In this document: positions 61,669 through 64,000 of the stretch, in pieces
How positions within the stretch are numbered: the stretch's first letter is position 1
Layout: each line of letters starts with the position of its first letter
From: Trichoplax adhaerens
Taxonomy: Eukaryota; Placozoa; Uniplacotomia; Trichoplacea; Trichoplacidae
Direction: 5' to 3'
Assembly: GCF_000150275.1 (NCBI RefSeq)
Contig: NW_002060944.1
Location: forward strand, 5,617,102-5,681,101
DNA length: 64,000 nt
Position numbers and translations under genes: made by a program
Notes under the pieces: model-generated
Databases searched by the model: none
What the model was told of the DNA's origin: nothing
The model's input: only the letters and a program-made list of their open reading frames with translations

Positions 61669-64000
61669 GTACCCCAATGTGTGAATGTTGAATTTTAACG
61701 AACTTTTATTTTAGCAACTGTTACTAAACAGGAAGTTATATTCTGCCCCTTTTAAATAATTTAATACTAATCAGCGGTAATTAAAATTTGCTATACGTTT
61801 GGTATGATATTAGCTGGATATTATTAATCAACAGGTAAACATTTTCCTACCAATTCTAGTGTATAACTTATTTTAATCATCTAGCGTGTAGACGTTGGCG
61901 TAGGATGCGTTACTATCACTAGATATTCGTCAAGGTTTATATTAATAAGCTAAGAAGTAATTCGTAAAATTTAAAATATTATCTATAATACGTTAAAATT
62001 GTAGGCGTAGCCGTAAATTGTACTTTGATTATTCAGATAAAATTTTCTCTGCATAGATCCGAAAGTTATAATCGCTATCTTATTATCTATCTCAAATAAT
62101 CAGTTAATAAAAATACTGGCCATAAGTTAATTTACGACTGCATCACAAAAATAAAAGTCTGTAATGATGTCATCTAATTACAGTAGTTACCGGGTATGTG
62201 TTAGAGTAAAAACCCACACACTACAAACTCCTTCTATGTCTTCTTGCTGTAGTACTGGAGGATACAGTTAAGTTGTTTAGGTGAAATGGACCTGCTATAG
62301 AGCTATTTTAGGCATTCCTGCTATCCGATATAGTAAGTTTGGTGCAATTAAACATAATTAATTATTAGAAGCAGAATTCCAGCATCGCTGTAGTTTTAAA
62401 TTTTATTGAACAACGGTGGAAATCTAAGTCTAGACTTAATCAGAGATTTGAGCTGGACCTGTAATGATAGCAGTCAATGCCGAGCCTATAAATATTCTAG
62501 TTGTACTGTATCTTAAAGACTTCGTTCCATAGCTTCTCCAAGTTATAACAAGTGTGCTTGATTATAGCCAACAGTCTAGTACTGAAGATCTCGATCCTTT
62601 TCTATGCAGTGAAGACTTAGGCTACATTTTTAAAATAAGCACCTTATAAACTATAAATAATAAGTTACAGAATTAGTTTTGATATTTTCCACTACAGACC
62701 TCATAACTGAATCCATCTATGAGGAATTGTTTAGCCTGTCGGTATATAATATCTACAGCAGAGAATACTTAGTGCAAACAATTCTAGGCAATCTTTGAAC
62801 AAATATCTGATCTTACTTGCCTAATTTTAAGAGAGGTAATGACTGATTCATGCGTATAAAATAAAACTCACAGCTAAAAAGATCTATTACAGGGAATACC
62901 TGCTGTATATCACCTAACTACAATATTAGGTAGTCCTTAATTAAGGAAGTAATACTCGTTTTCGGACTTTAGTCACACTTGTCTAATTTTATAGATGGCT
63001 TCGACAAAGATTAGTGCATCAAAATTTAATCTTGCGGCTGAATAGGTTAACTACTGCAGAGTATAGCATAGCTACGTATAAGCTAAAATAGCTTTTCGCC
63101 AGTTTTATTACACATTTAAATCCATACTTACAGAGTTACTACAGTAACAGTTATATCCAATTATAATTTCAAGGCTATCTTTCGTCAGACATAAACGAAG
63201 CGGATAGAATATTAGATCCTCCATTTTAAAATTAATGAGTTATAAGCAATGAAGTAAAGTATTTCAGATATTAATTTTTTTATTATAAAAGTAGAGTCAT
63301 CTATCAAAATTGCACCAAATATAAGATTAATAACAGATTGATTCTTAAAGCTATTGGGACTTTATCAGGTAAGCTATCTTTCTGAAGATCGTTTCTATGC
63401 CAATTAAATGCTCCAGAATTGTTCAATCTGGTTATTATCCTTGCAGAATAATATTTTATGCTATAAGATCGTATAAAAAATATTCAGTAATATTAAATCA
63501 CTCGACTATAAAATCAATGACTAATTAATCTGTTCTCCTGACTAATTGAATTTTATTGTGTACGGCACATTCTTTACCTCAATATCATTTTCATCTCAAT
63601 CTGATGTTATAAAAGTTATTGCAGCAAAACACTGTTACTATCCATATTCAAGTCGAAGACTATATTAATTTTATCGCCTGCTATCTTAATATTATAACAG
63701 CGGTTATAGTAGTTAATACTTAATTATTTTGGATCAGGTAATCCAATATTTTTATACATGCAACTAATGTATTCAATCGCTATGACGTCAGTCATAAAAT
63801 TTGTTCCATATGCTTCCAGTTTTTAACTATTTGATTATACTTTATAATATCAATGCTTCTGATCTTGATCTAGTATTTAGCTGATGCTTATATAGAAAGA
63901 AAAATAATAATTAATTCAATGAAACCATATTGTCAACCATTAAAATGTTTATGCGAATTGAAGAACAATTTATACCAAATACTTGTACCAATACCTACTA
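61669..64000. other. Region downstream of gene E
   Basis: 2.3 kb without a recognisable gene, ankyrin-type frame or repeat. No sixth TRPA copy begins within it, so the array ends here or continues beyond a longer spacer. Confidence 0.55.

Noticed and set aside
1-64000. tRNA, rRNA or CRISPR arrays
   Set aside because: No tRNA-type A/B box pairs with cloverleaf arms, rRNA-like blocks or regularly spaced identical short repeats were seen; the repeats present are eukaryotic minisatellite-like or LTR-like.

Overview
Animal nuclear DNA, AT-rich (I estimate roughly two-thirds A+T), in which every confidently identified gene is an intron-rich + strand gene of one family. Five head-to-tail genes fill about 85% of the window. 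Each encodes a TRPA1-type cation channel: a short divergent N-terminus, about 16 ankyrin repeats, a pre-S1 linker, six membrane segments with a pore loop between S5 and S6, a TRP-like segment containing IGLAVGDI, and a short amphipathic, probably coiled-coil tail. Short GT-AG (a few GC-AG) introns, low GC and compact spacing fit a non-bilaterian animal. A placozoan is my best guess, but that is an inference; the metazoan assignment is firm.

Layout: gene A (1-10498, 5' end cut off by the window), gene B (11529-23185), gene C (25880-35484, start uncertain), gene D (37844-47337), gene E (50739-61668), then 2.3 kb with no recognisable gene. Joined exons give about 1083 aa (B), 1067 aa (C), 1083 aa (D) and 1107 aa (E), close to the usual TRPA1 length of about 1100; 990 aa of A are visible. 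All five share essentially the same 26-exon architecture with the same intron phases, and many exons have identical lengths. They therefore arose by tandem duplication of an already intron-rich gene. B and C are the closest pair, D and A are intermediate, and E is the most diverged. No complete gene shows a premature stop or frameshift.

Functionally the array should yield a set of related sensory channels, able to form homo- or heterotetramers. All five carry Gly-Glu where vertebrate TRPA1 has Gly-Asp in the selectivity filter, and the pre-S1 linkers lack the reactive cysteines used by mammalian TRPA1 for electrophile sensing. The S1-S2 extracellular loop is the fastest-changing part.

Other content: two about 357-bp solo LTR-like insertions in opposite orientation, each with a 5-bp target duplication, in introns of A and C; a 153-bp tandem repeat upstream of gene E; several decayed tandem duplications in introns; a 16-bp motif shared upstream of B and D; a palindromic CRE-type site upstream of E; and a weak, decayed minus-strand region with a possible SUMO/ubiquitin-like signature at about 50.3-50.5 kb.
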